From assembly GCF_001939045.1 (NCBI RefSeq), contig NZ_MKIM01000033.1, positions 62,001 through 126,000 of the forward strand: a stretch of 64,000 nucleotides of DNA, read 5' to 3'. The stretch comes from Rhizobium oryziradicis (GTDB lineage Bacteria > Pseudomonadota > Alphaproteobacteria > Rhizobiales > Rhizobiaceae). Positions 8,572-17,151 of this stretch are shown piece after piece. Position numbers and translations under genes: made by a program. How positions within the stretch are numbered: position 1 is the stretch's first letter; each line of letters opens with the position of its first letter. The notes under the pieces were generated by a model. That model worked only from the letters and a program-made list of their open reading frames with translations, ran no database searches and was not told the origin of the DNA.

Positions 8572-9275
8572 TTGTAAGCCGCTCCGGCGCGGATCAGCGC
8601 TTCTTCCTGTTGCGGATTGGCGATCTCAACGACGCCGTCGACAAAAATACCGGGGGTGATGATGATTTCGGGATCGATCTCTCCGGGAGTAACAATCTGC
8701 GAGACTTGCGCAATGCTCTTCTTGGCGGCCATGCACATCAGAGGGTTAAAGTTGCGGCCCGCTTTGCTGTAGGTGAGATTGCCATGCAAATCACCGATAT
8801 GGGCTTTGACGATGGCAAAATCGGCTTTCAGCCAGCGCTCCTGCACATAGGAACGGCCATCAAACTCGGCAATCACTTTGCCTTCGGCAAGCTCGGTGCC
8901 GTAGCCGGTGGGGGTGTAAAAGGCCGGAATGCCAGCGCCACCTGCGCGGATGCGCTCGGCCAGCGTGCCCTGCGGCACCAGTTCCAGCTCAATTTCACCG
9001 GCGAGATAGCGATCTGTGAAAGCGCGCGGATCGGATGAGCGGGGAAAGGAGCAGATCATTTTTTTGACCAGCCCCGCATCAATCATCGCGGCAATGCCAA
9101 TGCGACCATTGCCAGCATTGTTGTTGATCACGGTGAGGTTTTTAGGCCTTTTGTCGATCAGTGCGTGAATAAGTTCGATTGGTGCACCAGAGCCGCCAAA
9201 GCCGCCAATCATGACGGTGGCCCCGTCAAAAATCTCGGCCACGGCCTCTGCCGCACTCTTAATGGTCTTGTCCAT
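8568..9275 (-). CDS. pcaI: 3-oxoadipate CoA-transferase subunit A PcaI
   Basis: 235 residues. The alpha subunit carries the CoA-binding glycine motif GGFGGSGAP near residues 24-32. The start at 9275 is chosen because GGGAG lies just upstream and the sequence MDKTIKSAAEAV matches the family N-terminus; the open frame extends back to 9692 but that part overlaps pcaR. First gene of the leftward pcaIJF operon, divergent from pcaR across a 150-base control region. Confidence 0.93.
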   Translation of the reverse strand: MDKTIKSAAEAVAEIFDGATVMIGGFGGSGAPIELIHALIDKRPKNLTVINNNAGNGRIGIAAMIDAGLVKKMICSFPRSSDPRAFTDRYLAGEIELELVPQGTLAERIRAGGAGIPAFYTPTGYGTELAEGKVIAEFDGRSYVQERWLKADFAIVKAHIGDLHGNLTYSKAGRNFNPLMCMAAKKSIAQVSQIVTPGEIDPEIIITPGIFVDGVVEIANPQQEEALIRAGAAYK

Positions 9276-9359
9276 GGGGATCTCCCGGTTGTGAATGCGC
9301 AAGTCCAGCCCGCGCGCCTCCAAGCCTGACGTTAGGCGTGTGGACAACCGGCAGCAAGT

Positions 9360-9402
9360 ATTTTGTGCGATAATTGACATTTGTTCAAATATCGCACAAA
9401 AT
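9360..9402. promoter_or_regulatory. Probable PcaR operator between pcaI and pcaR
   Basis: A perfect 13-bp inverted repeat: ATTTTGTGCGATA at 9360-9372 and its complement at 9390-9402, separated by 17 bases. A -35-like TTGACA (9374-9379) lies between the arms. A large symmetric site midway between a divergent IclR-type regulator and its expected target fits dual activation and autoregulation; binding is inferred. Confidence 0.6.
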
Positions 9403-9425
9403 GTACAAATAACCGGAGCGGCGAT

Positions 9426-10181
9426 ATGCGCGAAACAGATTTTATGGGCGGTTTTGCCAAAGGGCTGAAAATCATCGAGGCTTTTGATGAGGGCACACAA
9501 CGCCTCTCGATTGCTGAGGCCTCGAAAATATCGGGGCTGGACCGCGCAACAGCACGTCGCTGTTTGCTGACCTTGGCACAGCTCGGCTATGCAGATTATG
9601 ACGGTAAATTTTTCTCCCTGACGCCAAAAATCCTGCGCCTCGGCCATGCATGGCTTTCCGTTACGCCACTTCCCGCCATTTTGCAGCCTCACCTTGATCA
9701 GCTTTCAGAAAGGGTAGGGCAGAGTGCGTCGGCCTCCGTGCTGGATGGAACCGAAATCGTCTATATCGCCCGCGCATCGCAGCGACGGATCATGTCGATC
9801 AATCTCACCCCCGGAAGCCGCCTTCCGTGCTTTTCTGCCTCCATGGGGCGGGTGTTGCTGGCGGCCTTGAGCGATCAGGAGGCGCGTGAGGTGCTGGATC
9901 GATCCTCTTTGGTGGCCAACACGGCGATGACCAAAACCGACCCGGATGTGTTGATGGCGGAGATTGCCGCAGTGCGTGCCAATGGTTATGCGATTATTGA
10001 TCAGGAATTGGAAATCGGTCTCTGTTCCATCGCGGTGCCGGTCTATGATGATCGGGGAAAGGTGGTGGCCGCCATCAACATCGGTGCGCCCGCAGCGATT
10101 ATTCCGGCCGTTGAAATGGCAGAGCGCTTTTTGCCCGCGCTGCTGGCCACGCAAACCTCATTGCGCCCCCTGCTACGGTGA
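9426..10181 (+). CDS. pcaR: IclR family regulator of the beta-ketoadipate pathway, PcaR
   Basis: 251 residues. An N-terminal winged helix-turn-helix (LSIAEASKISGLDRATARRCLLTL, roughly residues 25-48) is followed by the IclR effector domain ending near NIGAPAAIIP. The motif FMGGFAKGLKIIEAF is typical of PcaR/PobR/CatR-type IclR members. It probably responds to beta-ketoadipate and activates pcaIJF, divergent from it. The ATG at 9426 is preferred over 9381, which lies within the operator. Its 3' end overlaps the convergent pobR by nine bases. Confidence 0.9.
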   Translation: MRETDFMGGFAKGLKIIEAFDEGTQRLSIAEASKISGLDRATARRCLLTLAQLGYADYDGKFFSLTPKILRLGHAWLSVTPLPAILQPHLDQLSERVGQSASASVLDGTEIVYIARASQRRIMSINLTPGSRLPCFSASMGRVLLAALSDQEAREVLDRSSLVANTAMTKTDPDVLMAEIAAVRANGYAIIDQELEIGLCSIAVPVYDDRGKVVAAINIGAPAAIIPAVEMAERFLPALLATQTSLRPLLR

Positions 10182-11069
10182 AGTCGCGCTCAAATCGTGG
10201 GTGAGCTTTGCCTGTTTTTGCCATTCAGCCACCCGCCAGGCTCTTGGCGTCATCCCGGTCTCCCGGACGAAAAATCGTGAAAAATAAGCGGGATCACCAA
10301 AGCCAAGATGCAGAGCGATAGCCTGTACCGAGGCATGGCTGAAGATAAGCTCCTGCTTTGCGGTTTCAACCTGTCTGGCAGCAATCAATTGTTGCAGGGT
10401 CAGGCCGGTTTGTGACCTTATGATGCGGTTAAGATGGGTGGTGGAAAGCCCCATGTGTTCGGCGTAAAAATCTGCGCGCTGTTGTTGGCGAAAATGCGCA
10501 TCAACAAGCGTGCCAAGGCGAACCATGCGTTCAGCATCCTGACCCATGGGTTGGCGGGTTGCTGCGTTTTCGGGCGTGAGCAGCAAAAGCACGGTCGTGA
10601 GATAGCTTTCCAGCAGCGCATTGCGGATGGATCTTTCTGCGCCAAATTCCAGCAAAATCCGCTCCATGGTGTCATGGATATGGCCGCAATCCGGGTGATT
10701 CGTCAGCGATAACAGCGTCGGGTGCATAAAGGTGTTTTGCAGATTTGCGCGCACCGGAAGCGGCAGGGCTGCGGGCAGCACGGTGATGATCATGCCCTTG
10801 ATGGAGCGTGAAAAGCGAAATCCGTGATCAAACCCGGGTGGAACCACAATCGCGGTGGGCGGCGCAATGGTGTGCGTCTGCCCATCTAGCCATGCATCAC
10901 CCTCTCCGTCGGAAATGTGCAAGATCTGTAAAAAGCTATCATGGCGGTGAATATCGATCTCGAAGCGGTGAAGACTGCTGCGGGAATAAAGCGTTTCGCA
11001 ATGCAGCCAAAAATCAAGGCCTTTCGCGCTCTCTTCACCATAGAGTCGATCAATCTGAACACTGTTCAT
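10173..11069 (-). CDS. pobR: AraC family regulator of 4-hydroxybenzoate hydroxylase, PobR-like
   Basis: 298 residues with an N-terminal cupin-like sensing domain (HRHDSFLQILHISDGEGDAW) and a C-terminal AraC DNA-binding domain with two helix-turn-helix units, ending near FGDPAYFSRFFVRETGMTPRAWR. It is divergent from pobA. AraC-type PobR proteins activate pobA in response to 4-hydroxybenzoate in Agrobacterium. The start at 11069 follows AAAAGG; the frame extends to 11126, but that extension covers the promoter region. Confidence 0.85.
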   Translation of the reverse strand: MNSVQIDRLYGEESAKGLDFWLHCETLYSRSSLHRFEIDIHRHDSFLQILHISDGEGDAWLDGQTHTIAPPTAIVVPPGFDHGFRFSRSIKGMIITVLPAALPLPVRANLQNTFMHPTLLSLTNHPDCGHIHDTMERILLEFGAERSIRNALLESYLTTVLLLLTPENAATRQPMGQDAERMVRLGTLVDAHFRQQQRADFYAEHMGLSTTHLNRIIRSQTGLTLQQLIAARQVETAKQELIFSHASVQAIALHLGFGDPAYFSRFFVRETGMTPRAWRVAEWQKQAKLTHDLSATSP

Positions 11070-11098
11070 TTTCGTGGCCTTTTGAATAATGTTCGGAT

Positions 11099-11118
11099 AG
11101 TGCAATTTTCTGTGCAAA
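11099..11118. promoter_or_regulatory. Direct-repeat site in the pobR-pobA gap
   Basis: GTGCAA occurs twice in the same orientation, at 11100-11105 and 11112-11117, a 12-base period close to one helical turn. Direct half-sites of this kind are typical AraC-family targets, so this may be the PobR activator site for pobA. Confidence 0.4.
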
Positions 11119-11184
11119 AAATCCATTGAGAAGCGCAGTCATCGGCGTCAATTTTTTGACAGAGAGCATTTTCGGGAGGAATTC

Positions 11185-12357
11185 ATGCGTACTCAAGTTG
11201 TTATTATTGGCTCCGGCCCTTCTGGTCTGCTGCTTGGGCAATTGCTGCACCGTCGCGGCATTGACACAGTCATTCTTGATCGCGTCAGCCGAGACTATAT
11301 CCTCGGTCGCGTGCGGGCCGGTGTTTTGGAAGAGGGCATGGTGCGCATGATGCAGGAGGCCGGAGCATCGGCCCGGCTGGAAAGCGAAGGCCTGCCGCAT
11401 GATGGTTTTTCGCTGGCCTTTGACGGGCGCGATCACCGCATCAATCTGCATCAGTTGACCGGCGGCAAGCGGGTGATGGTCTATGGCCAGACGGAAGTAA
11501 CCCGCGATTTGATGGATCACCGCAATGCTGCGGGTGCCACCACCATTTATGACGCTGCCAATGTGCAGCCCCATGATTTCGATGGTGAAACTCCCTATGT
11601 CACCTTTGAGCAAGATGGCGTGTCGCATCGCATTGACTGCGATTTTATCGTCGGTTGTGACGGCTTTCATGGCGTGTGCCGCAAATCTGTGCCGGAGAAA
11701 TCAATCAAGGAATTCGAGAAGGTCTATCCCTTCGGCTGGCTTGGCATTATGGCAGACGTGCCGCCTGTGTCGCATGAGTTGATCTACGCCAACCACCCCC
11801 GTGGTTTTGCGCTCTGCTCCATGCGCTCCCACACCCGCAGCCGCTATTATGTGCAGTGCTCGCTGGACGATAAGGTTGAAGAATGGAGCGATGACCGCTT
11901 CTGGGATGAGATCCGCCGCCGCCTGCCAGCGCAACACGCCGAAGCCATGGTGACGGGGCTATCGTTTGAAAAATCGATTGCGCCGCTGCGCTCGTTTGTC
12001 ACCGAGCCCATGCGGTTTGGACGACTGTTTCTGGCCGGTGATGCCGCCCATATTGTGCCGCCGACAGGAGCCAAGGGGCTGAACCTTGCCGCCAGCGATG
12101 TGCATTACCTCAGCGAAGGGTTGATCGAATATTACACTGACAAATCCTCAGCCGGAATTGATGCCTACTCGGTCAAGGCGCTATCTCGCGTGTGGAAGGC
12201 TGTGCGGTTTTCCTGGTGGATGACGACAATGATGCATCGGTTCCCAGACACAGGAGATTTCGGCCAGCGTATTCAGGAAGCCGAGTTGGATTATCTGGTG
12301 CATTCCACAGCGGCCTCAACATCGCTTGCCGAGAATTATGTGGGTTTGCCCTATTAA
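11185..12357 (+). CDS. pobA: 4-hydroxybenzoate 3-monooxygenase PobA
   Basis: 390 residues, the family's usual length. An FAD- and NADPH-dependent hydroxylase turning 4-hydroxybenzoate into protocatechuate. GSGPSG at residues 9-14 is the FAD-binding glycine motif, FIVGCDGFHG is the DG motif, and LFLAGDAAHIVPPTGAKGLN is the second FAD motif. A strong GGGAGGA precedes the ATG. It feeds the pcaHG dioxygenase encoded downstream. Confidence 0.96.
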   Translation: MRTQVVIIGSGPSGLLLGQLLHRRGIDTVILDRVSRDYILGRVRAGVLEEGMVRMMQEAGASARLESEGLPHDGFSLAFDGRDHRINLHQLTGGKRVMVYGQTEVTRDLMDHRNAAGATTIYDAANVQPHDFDGETPYVTFEQDGVSHRIDCDFIVGCDGFHGVCRKSVPEKSIKEFEKVYPFGWLGIMADVPPVSHELIYANHPRGFALCSMRSHTRSRYYVQCSLDDKVEEWSDDRFWDEIRRRLPAQHAEAMVTGLSFEKSIAPLRSFVTEPMRFGRLFLAGDAAHIVPPTGAKGLNLAASDVHYLSEGLIEYYTDKSSAGIDAYSVKALSRVWKAVRFSWWMTTMMHRFPDTGDFGQRIQEAELDYLVHSTAASTSLAENYVGLPY

Positions 12358-12369
12358 AAGGTTATCGCC

Positions 12370-13293
12370 CTAACCCCTCCCAAGGCCTGCTGCCGCATCG
12401 CGGATCGCTTGCATGAGAAGCGATTGCGGCAGCGTCGGGATGGCATCGGTGCGCACCGTGAGGCCAACCGGGCCGCGGGTGCTGGACGAGTCAATGGGCA
12501 GGGTTGTCAACGTGCCTTCCGCAATGTCACCGGCCACAACGCCTTCGGAAATAATCCAGATGGCGTCGCTGCTTTTGAGAAAGGCACGGCCAAAAGCATC
12601 CGAAACGGTTTCAATCTGGTTGGGAAGGGCAGGGATGCCATTGGCGATCAAAAAATGATCAACAAACGGCCGGATGATCGAGTTTCGTGTTGGCATCAGC
12701 ACCGGAAATTCACGAATGCGATCAAACAGCCCTGTGTTGACAGACAACAAGGGGTGGCCTGCCCGCACCGTAAAAAGCACCTGCTCGGAATAGAGATGTT
12801 CAAATGAAAAGCCGGTCATTTTTTCCGGGCTAGCAAGGCGGCCAACCACGAGATCAAGCTCGCCCACGCGCAACTGCTCCAGCAAAACCGCATTGTCGCC
12901 GGTGACAATCTTGATCCGGCTGCCGGTGTTTTCATTCAGAAAAGCCGTCATCGCTTTGGGCATGATACGGGTGGATACGGTGGGCAAAGCGCCGACGCGA
13001 ACAGGCGGGCCAAGCTGGGCGCTGTCATGCGAAACCGAATCGAGCGCTTGCCGAAGCGCCGTCATGGTGGCACCCGCATGGCGCAAAAATATCTCCCCGT
13101 GGCGGGTGATGATGATGCCACGGCCTTCGCGCTGAAACAGCGCAACGCCAAGCACCTCTTCCAGTTCACGGATGGTTTTCGTCACCGCCGGTTGGCTGAC
13201 ATGCAGCACGTCTGCGGCCCGCATCACGCTTTTTTGCCGCGCGACCTCGACAAATGTTTGCAGATGCCGAAATTTGATACGCTGTTCGATCAT
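12370..13293 (-). CDS. pcaQ: LysR family activator of protocatechuate genes, PcaQ
   Basis: 307 residues. The N-terminal helix-turn-helix (FVEVARQKSVMRAADVLHVSQPAVTKTIRELE, split here only for reading, about residues 14-45) and periplasmic-binding-like effector domain are typical of LysR regulators. The opening IKFRHLQTF and divergence from pcaD identify PcaQ, which activates pcaDCHGB with pathway intermediates such as beta-carboxymuconate. It converges on pobA with a 12-base gap and no visible terminator. Confidence 0.92.
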   Translation of the reverse strand: MIEQRIKFRHLQTFVEVARQKSVMRAADVLHVSQPAVTKTIRELEEVLGVALFQREGRGIIITRHGEIFLRHAGATMTALRQALDSVSHDSAQLGPPVRVGALPTVSTRIMPKAMTAFLNENTGSRIKIVTGDNAVLLEQLRVGELDLVVGRLASPEKMTGFSFEHLYSEQVLFTVRAGHPLLSVNTGLFDRIREFPVLMPTRNSIIRPFVDHFLIANGIPALPNQIETVSDAFGRAFLKSSDAIWIISEGVVAGDIAEGTLTTLPIDSSSTRGPVGLTVRTDAIPTLPQSLLMQAIRDAAAGLGRG

Positions 13294-13302
13294 GGTGATT
13301 TC

Positions 13303-13360
13303 ATAACTATATGGTTATTTGCGGCGGAGATAATCTCATTTTACTTAACCGTATGGTCGC
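13303..13360. promoter_or_regulatory. PcaQ-type binding sites upstream of pcaD
   Basis: A perfect ATAAC-N6-GTTAT repeat (13303-13318) lies ten bases upstream of the pcaQ start. A second, imperfect TTAACC-N4-GGTCGC site at 13345-13360 is closer to pcaD. Both resemble the ATAACC-N4-GGTTA-type PcaQ boxes I recall from Sinorhizobium; the paired arrangement fits LysR activation plus autorepression. Confidence 0.55.
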
Positions 13361-13387
13361 TTCAATATCAAGTCAGGAGGAGAAGGC

Positions 13388-14179
13388 ATGAATTTTCTCA
13401 AAACGTCGTCCACGGTCATTCACTACCGTGCGGTGGGGCTGGAAACCGGCAAGCCGGTGATTGCCTTTGCCAATTCGCTGGGCACCGATTTTCGCATTTG
13501 GGATGATGTCATTGCCCGCCTTGGCGATAGATTTGCCTTTGTGCTGCATGACAAGCGGGGGCACGGCCTCTCGGATGTAGGCTCGGCACCCTATTCGATT
13601 TTTGACCACGTCGATGATATGGCGGCTGTTCTGGATCACCTCAATCTTAAAAACGTTATTGTCTGCGGCCTGTCTGTGGGCGGCTTGATTGCACAAGGGC
13701 TTTATGTGCGCAGGCCTGATCTGGTGAAGGCGTTGGTGCTGAGCGATACCGCCCATAAAATTGGCAGCGACGAGATGTGGAACACCCGCATCAAGGCTAT
13801 TCAAGCCAATGGCATCGGCTCGTTGCTGGAACCAATTATGGAGCGTTGGTTCACGCCACCCTTTCGTAGCCCCGACAATGCCGTTTATGCGGGCTGCTGC
13901 AATATGCTGGTGCGCCAGACGGCGGATGGCTATTGCGGCACGTGTGCTGCCATTCGCGATGCGGATTTTACCGCTGATGCTGCGCGGATTGCGGTGCCGA
14001 CGCTTTGTGTGGTTGGTGATCAGGATGGCTCGACGCCGCCTGCATTGGTGCGCGCTCTGGCTGATTTGATACCGGGCAGTGAGTTCGTGGAAATCGAAAA
14101 TGCCGGGCATATTCCGTGTGTTGAGCAGCCGGACGCCTATGTAGCGGCGCTGTTACCCTTTCTTGAGCGGTACGCTTAA
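13388..14179 (+). CDS. pcaD: 3-oxoadipate enol-lactonase PcaD
   Basis: 263 residues, alpha/beta hydrolase fold. It hydrolyses beta-ketoadipate enol-lactone to beta-ketoadipate. The nucleophile elbow is GLSVGG (Ser near residue 98), the acid is in GDQDGSTPP, and the His in NAGHIPCVEQP. AGGAGGAGAAGGC directly before the ATG is a strong ribosome-binding site. First gene of pcaDCHGB. Confidence 0.94.
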   Translation: MNFLKTSSTVIHYRAVGLETGKPVIAFANSLGTDFRIWDDVIARLGDRFAFVLHDKRGHGLSDVGSAPYSIFDHVDDMAAVLDHLNLKNVIVCGLSVGGLIAQGLYVRRPDLVKALVLSDTAHKIGSDEMWNTRIKAIQANGIGSLLEPIMERWFTPPFRSPDNAVYAGCCNMLVRQTADGYCGTCAAIRDADFTADAARIAVPTLCVVGDQDGSTPPALVRALADLIPGSEFVEIENAGHIPCVEQPDAYVAALLPFLERYA

Positions 14180-14263
14180 ATCCAAACAACATGATTTAAC
14201 CGAGGCGATTTTTGAGCCGGTGATGAAGGCTATTTTAAAAAATTGCGCAATGGAGACAATGGC

Positions 14264-14677
14264 ATGGCTGATCAAACACCCAATTCTGATGCGTATCGGC
14301 GTGGTATGGTGACCCGCCGTTCTGTGTTGGGTGACGCCCATGTCGATCGCGCCCAAGTGAACACCACCAGCTTTGATGCTCCCTTTCAAACCCTGATCAC
14401 GGAAGGGGCGTGGGGAACGGTTTGGTCTGGTGATCAATTCACCAAGCGCGAGCGGTCCATTGTTACCATCGCACTTCTGGCCGCCTTGGGCCAGGATGAG
14501 GAAGTGGCCATGCATGTGCGTGCAACAGCCAACACCGGTGCCACCCGCGAAGATATTCGCGAAGCGCTGATGCATGTGGCCATTTATGCCGGTGTGCCTG
14601 CCGCCAACCACGCCATTAAAATTGCCAAGGGTGTTTATGCTGAGATGGATCAGCAGGCCGCCACAAAAGGCGGATAA
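14264..14677 (+). CDS. pcaC: 4-carboxymuconolactone decarboxylase PcaC
   Basis: 137 residues, a small all-helical enzyme of the AhpD/CMD family that decarboxylates gamma-carboxymuconolactone to the enol-lactone used by PcaD. The motif EVAMHVRATANTGATREDI with HVAIYAGVPAANHA is diagnostic. The ATG at 14264 has GGAGA eight bases upstream. Separate from PcaD, unlike the PcaL fusion of some actinobacteria. Confidence 0.94.
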   Translation: MADQTPNSDAYRRGMVTRRSVLGDAHVDRAQVNTTSFDAPFQTLITEGAWGTVWSGDQFTKRERSIVTIALLAALGQDEEVAMHVRATANTGATREDIREALMHVAIYAGVPAANHAIKIAKGVYAEMDQQAATKGG

Positions 14678-14725
14678 TTTCGCGTCTGTATCGATTGCTT
14701 TGATAAGAGATTGAGGAGGAAAAAC

Positions 14726-15466
14726 ATGAAAAATACTCTGCCCGAGACAGGGCCGTTTTTTGCGCGCGATCGCGCCATGCATCCGCAAGCCTATACGCCG
14801 TGGTATAAAACCAGCGTGCTGCGCTCGCCGCAGCGGGCGCTGATCTCGCTGGAAGGTACCAAGAGCGAAATCACCGGGCCGGTGTTTGGCCATAACATTT
14901 TGAATGAGCTGGATAATGATCTGATTTGCAACTATGCCAAGCCCGGCGAGTTGGCCATTGGGCCGCGCATTCTGGTGCATGGCCGGGTGCTGGACGAGCG
15001 CGGCGTGGGTGTCGCCGGTGCGTTGGTTGAGTTCTGGCAGGCCAATGCCGGTGGCCGTTATCGCCACAAGAAAGAGACCTATCTGGCCCCGCTTGATCCC
15101 AATTTTGGTGGTGTTGGCCGCACCATTACCGACGAGAATGGCTATTACTGGTTCAAGACCATTCAGCCCGGCCCTTACCCTTGGCCCAATGGCGTGAATG
15201 ATTGGCGCCCCGCCCATATTCACTTTTCCGTCTTCGGCCATGGCTTTGCCCAAAGATTGATTACTCAGATGTATTTCGAAGGCGATCCGATGATCTGGCT
15301 GTGTCCAATCGTCAAGACGATCCCGGATGAAGATGCCATCAAGCGCCTCGTGGCTGCTTTGGATATGAACGCCACCGTCCCGATGGATATGCGCGCCTAT
15401 AAATTTGACATTGTGCTGCGAGGACGTCGCTCTACCCTGTTTGAAAACCGTAAGGAGGGCAACTGA
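14726..15466 (+). CDS. pcaH: Protocatechuate 3,4-dioxygenase beta subunit PcaH
   Basis: 246 residues. The beta subunit carries the non-haem Fe(III) site, with Tyr ligands in RYRHKKETY and GYYWFKT regions and His ligands in RPAHIHFSVFG. It cleaves protocatechuate to 3-carboxy-cis,cis-muconate. GAGGAGGA precedes the ATG. The next gene, pcaG, starts one base after the stop. Confidence 0.95.
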   Translation: MKNTLPETGPFFARDRAMHPQAYTPWYKTSVLRSPQRALISLEGTKSEITGPVFGHNILNELDNDLICNYAKPGELAIGPRILVHGRVLDERGVGVAGALVEFWQANAGGRYRHKKETYLAPLDPNFGGVGRTITDENGYYWFKTIQPGPYPWPNGVNDWRPAHIHFSVFGHGFAQRLITQMYFEGDPMIWLCPIVKTIPDEDAIKRLVAALDMNATVPMDMRAYKFDIVLRGRRSTLFENRKEGN

Positions 15467-15467
15467 T

Positions 15468-16085
15468 ATGGTGCAGCCACTCGGATATTTGAAAGAGTCC
15501 GCCTCGCAAACCGCTGGACCTTACGTGCATATCGGTTGCACGCCGAATTTTTCGGGCATTCACGGCGTCTTTGAGACCGACCTTGGTTCAGGACCGCTTT
15601 ACAACGACAAGACCCGTGGTGAGCGCATCACCATTCGCGGCCATGTGTTTGATGGCGGCGGCAATACGCTGAAGGATGCCCTGGTGGAAATCTGGCAAGC
15701 TGACACGGATGGGCTTTATAACAGTCCATCGGAAACGGCTGGCAAGGCTGATCCCAATTTTCTGGGCTGGGGCCGTTGTCCCGGCGATATGGCCACGGGC
15801 GAATTTGTGTTTGAAACTATCAGGCCCGGCAAAGTCCCCTTCAAGGGCGGAAAGTTCATGGCACCGCACATTACCTTTTGGGTGGTTGCGCGTGGCATCA
15901 ATCTCGGTTTGCAAACCCGGATGTATTTTCCAGAAGAGGAAGCGGCCAATGCCGAAGATCCGCTTTTGGCCCGGATTGAGCACAAAGTGCGGGTTCCAAC
16001 CCTGATTGCTCGCAAAGACGGCAGCGCTTACGTGTTTGATATTCACCTGCAAGGTGAAAACGAAACCGTGTTTTTTGATATTTGA
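15468..16085 (+). CDS. pcaG: Protocatechuate 3,4-dioxygenase alpha subunit PcaG
   Basis: 205 residues. The alpha subunit shares the intradiol dioxygenase fold (VEIWQADTDG, FMAPHITFWV) but lacks the full metal ligand set, as expected. It assembles with PcaH as alpha-beta protomers. TAAGGAGGG lies upstream within the end of pcaH. The frame continues upstream to 15405, but the start at 15468 matches the family. Confidence 0.95.
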   Translation: MVQPLGYLKESASQTAGPYVHIGCTPNFSGIHGVFETDLGSGPLYNDKTRGERITIRGHVFDGGGNTLKDALVEIWQADTDGLYNSPSETAGKADPNFLGWGRCPGDMATGEFVFETIRPGKVPFKGGKFMAPHITFWVVARGINLGLQTRMYFPEEEAANAEDPLLARIEHKVRVPTLIARKDGSAYVFDIHLQGENETVFFDI

Positions 16086-16092
16086 TGGTGCC

Positions 16093-17145
16093 ATGAGCGT
16101 AAATCTTTTTGATCACCCTTTTCTCAGTGGCTTGTTTGGCGACGATGACGTTGCGGCACTGTTTTCTGCCGAGGCCGATATTGCCGCCATGGTGTCGTTT
16201 GAAGTTGCCCTTGCAAAGGCACAAGCTGAGCAGGGGGTGATTGAAGAGGAGGACGCGCAGAGTATCGCAGCCGCTTTATCTGGCTTTAAGCCCGATATGG
16301 ACGCGCTCAAGAGGGCCACGGCCCGCGATGGCGTGGTTATTCCCGAACTGGTCAAGCAAATGCGCCAGGCTGTTGGCGGCACGGCTTCGGAAAAACTGCA
16401 TTTTGGCGCGACCAGTCAGGATGCGATTGATACAAGCTTGGTCTTGCGCCTCAAGGCGGTGGCATTGCTGCTGGATCAGCGGCTTGAGGCTTGCATTGCG
16501 GCATTTGCACAGCTGAATGAGAATTTTGGGGCACAGCCCCTGATGGGTTACACGCGCATGCAGCCCGCTATTGCGATCACTGTGTCGGATCGGATTGCAG
16601 CATGGTGCGCGCCGCTTGAGCGCTACCGCGCCCGCCTCGCCAATTATGTGGCAGATGGCTTTGCCGTGCAGTTTGGCGGTGCTGCAGGCACGTTGGAAAA
16701 GCTGGGGGAGCAAGGTGGGGCGGTTCGCACAGCACTCGCTGGCGGCTTGGGTCTTTCTGCTGCCACGCAATGGCATAGCCAGCGTGATCGCATTGTCGAA
16801 TTTGCCGATCTTCTCTCGCTGATTTCGGGCAGTCTTGGCAAATTTGGTCAAGACATTGCGCTGCTGGCCGAAGTGGGCAAGGAAATACAGCTCAGCGGCG
16901 GCGGCGGCTCGTCTGCCATGCCCCACAAGCAAAATCCGGTGGCAGCGGAAACGCTGGTGTCGCTGGCGCGGTTTAACGCGGTTCAGGTCTCTGGCATGCA
17001 CCACAGCATGGTGCATGAGCAGGAGCGCTCAGGTGCTGCCTGGGCGTTGGAGTGGATGTTATTGCCGCAAATGGCTGTGGCAACGGTTGCGTCGACGCGC
17101 ACGGCCCATCATCTCATTGGGCAGATTGTGCGGCTGGGCGGCTGA
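16093..17145 (+). CDS. pcaB: 3-carboxy-cis,cis-muconate cycloisomerase PcaB
   Basis: 350 residues, aspartase/fumarase superfamily. It converts 3-carboxymuconate to gamma-carboxymuconolactone. The superfamily signature GGGGSSAMPHKQNP is at about residues 270-283, and FGATSQDAIDT earlier is the second active-site strand. The ATG at 16093 lies seven bases after the pcaG stop. It is about 100 residues shorter than pseudomonad PcaB, as in other rhizobial versions. Ends six bases from the convergent reductase gene. Confidence 0.94.
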   Translation: MSVNLFDHPFLSGLFGDDDVAALFSAEADIAAMVSFEVALAKAQAEQGVIEEEDAQSIAAALSGFKPDMDALKRATARDGVVIPELVKQMRQAVGGTASEKLHFGATSQDAIDTSLVLRLKAVALLLDQRLEACIAAFAQLNENFGAQPLMGYTRMQPAIAITVSDRIAAWCAPLERYRARLANYVADGFAVQFGGAAGTLEKLGEQGGAVRTALAGGLGLSAATQWHSQRDRIVEFADLLSLISGSLGKFGQDIALLAEVGKEIQLSGGGGSSAMPHKQNPVAAETLVSLARFNAVQVSGMHHSMVHEQERSGAAWALEWMLLPQMAVATVASTRTAHHLIGQIVRLGG

Positions 17146-17151
17146 CGCCCC

